NCBI GenBank assembly: GCA_039680225.1 | Contig: JBDKTK010000144.1 | Coordinates: 1-5,977 of the forward strand | Direction: 5' to 3' | DNA from: JBDKTK01 sp039680225 | GTDB taxonomy: Bacteria > Desulfobacterota > Syntrophia > Syntrophales > UBA4778 | DNA: 5,977 bases | Shown: positions 5,611 to 5,977 of the stretch, piece by piece | Numbering within the stretch: position 1 is the first letter of the stretch | How the letters are laid out: each line of letters starts with the position of its first letter | The notes under the pieces: model-generated | Databases searched by the model: none | The model's input: the letters and a program-made list of their open reading frames with translations, nothing else | What the model was told of the DNA's origin: nothing | Made by a program: the position numbers and the translations under genes

Positions 5611-5618
5611 TCTCCTTT
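5611..5618 (-). promoter_or_regulatory. Ribosome binding site fixing the acyl-CoA dehydrogenase start
   Basis: AAAGGAGA on the minus strand, with AAGGAG ending 7 nt before the ATG at 5604. It supports MDFNYTDEQ as the N-terminus, which is also where family members normally begin. Confidence 0.85.
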
Positions 5619-5824
5619 CTGAAACAATGATGTTAAAAGCGCGCCTGTTTTTGTGATTCCGGTACAATCAAAAAATTTAAGACAATCTTCAGGAAATGGA
5701 AGCAGGACGAATATTTTGAAAGGAATAGAATATTAATGAGGGAAAAAGTAAATTACCCATATCCATCATTTCGATATAGCTAATACAGGCTAGCTCTCCC
5801 GGCTGTTCCCCGGAACGGGCAAAA

Positions 5825-5840
5825 AACCAAACGTTTGATT
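5825..5840. promoter_or_regulatory. Palindromic operator candidate CAAACGTTTG
   Basis: A perfect 10-bp palindrome CAAACGTTTG (5828-5837) extends to 16 bp with one broken pair (AACCAAACGTTTGATT). It lies 62 bp before the plus-strand partial gene and about 220 bp before the acyl-CoA dehydrogenase. The half-sites resemble those of the TetR-family fatty-acid regulator PsrA (GAAAC/CAAAC with GTTTG/GTTTC), but PsrA sites have a 2-4 bp spacer and this one has none. Which gene it would control is open. Confidence 0.4.
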
Positions 5841-5902
5841 TCGCCTTGCCGAATTGCTAAAAGAAAATCCGCCGAAAGTTTTACAATATTATCATTATCC
5901 AA

Positions 5903-5977
5903 ATGAGTGCTACTATGAAGAATGCATTTTGGCTTGTCGCGGTGATAATATTCTTACTGGGGGGAGGAGGCTTTGAT
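5903..5977 (+). CDS. N-terminus of a membrane-anchored or exported protein (3' end outside window)
   Basis: An ATG at 5903, or a second in-frame ATG at 5915, opens a frame that stays open to the window end (25 codons). The product reads MSATMKNAFWLVAVIIFLLG followed by GGGFD. A Lys precedes a hydrophobic stretch of about 13-15 residues and a Gly-rich turn, as in an uncleaved signal anchor or a signal peptide. The starting ATG is uncertain: neither has a strong Shine-Dalgarno. The in-frame stop upstream is at 5858-5860. The function cannot be named from so short a piece, and the frame could still prove non-coding. Confidence 0.45.
   Translation, partial: MSATMKNAFWLVAVIIFLLGGGGFD

Larger units (their letters stand above)
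5605..5902. other. Divergent intergenic region, AT-rich, with two inverted repeats
   Basis: This is the region between the acyl-CoA dehydrogenase (minus) and the partial gene at the right edge (plus). It should hold promoters for both. I found no convincing -35/-10 pair or sigma-54 site for either. It contains a GTTCC-CC-GGAAC inverted repeat (5805-5816), the palindrome at 5825-5840, a smaller AGCTA/TAGCT repeat (5778-5795), and a direct repeat GAATATT near 5709 and 5728. The only short plus-strand frame seen, a 15-codon one near 5736, lacks a ribosome binding site and is not called. Confidence 0.55.

Noticed and set aside
5798..5826. Hairpin followed by six A as a terminator
   Set aside because: The run is A on the plus strand, and on the minus strand the T run precedes the hairpin, so neither orientation fits a terminator.

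Overview
The window looks like chromosomal sequence from a strict or facultative anaerobe of the Desulfobacterota type (Syntrophales-like). This is inferred from gene content and style: a geranylgeranyl-reductase-family flavoprotein, an acyl-CoA dehydrogenase next to a crotonase, a soluble NarL-type two-component pair, and GC-rich metabolic genes with strong AGGAGG-type ribosome binding sites. No rRNA or other phylogenetic marker is present, so the assignment is tentative.

Left part, plus strand: positions 1-351 hold the 3' end of an FAD-dependent geranylgeranyl-reductase-family gene, closed by a strong intrinsic terminator (391-425). A self-contained small unit follows: a near-perfect 16-bp palindrome (533-548), a good ribosome binding site, a 59-residue ORF (577-756) and a second strong terminator (775-810). 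Positions 811-1128 are non-coding and lie between convergent genes.

Middle, minus strand: a cytoplasmic histidine kinase (1782-3344) and a NarL/FixJ response regulator (1129-1785) overlap by four bases (ATGA) and form a translationally coupled pair. This block is clearly AT-richer than the genes on either side.

Right part, minus strand: an acyl-CoA dehydrogenase (4465-5604) is followed by a crotonase-fold protein (3552-4325). Together they suggest a short acyl-CoA oxidation or reduction module. Both have departures from family consensus: Asp replaces the first catalytic Glu in the crotonase, and the dehydrogenase has Ala and Val in two usually conserved motifs. The 3' end of each gene is followed by a copy of the same 66-bp repeat, which ends in a GC-rich hairpin.

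Right edge: a 298-bp divergent intergenic region with two closely spaced inverted repeats leads to the first 25 codons of a plus-strand gene starting with a hydrophobic, membrane-targeting segment and cut by the window end.

I see no CRISPR array, transposase, tRNA, rRNA or defence system. The most unusual items are the small operator/ORF/terminator unit, the paired 3'-end repeat, and the variant active site of the crotonase.
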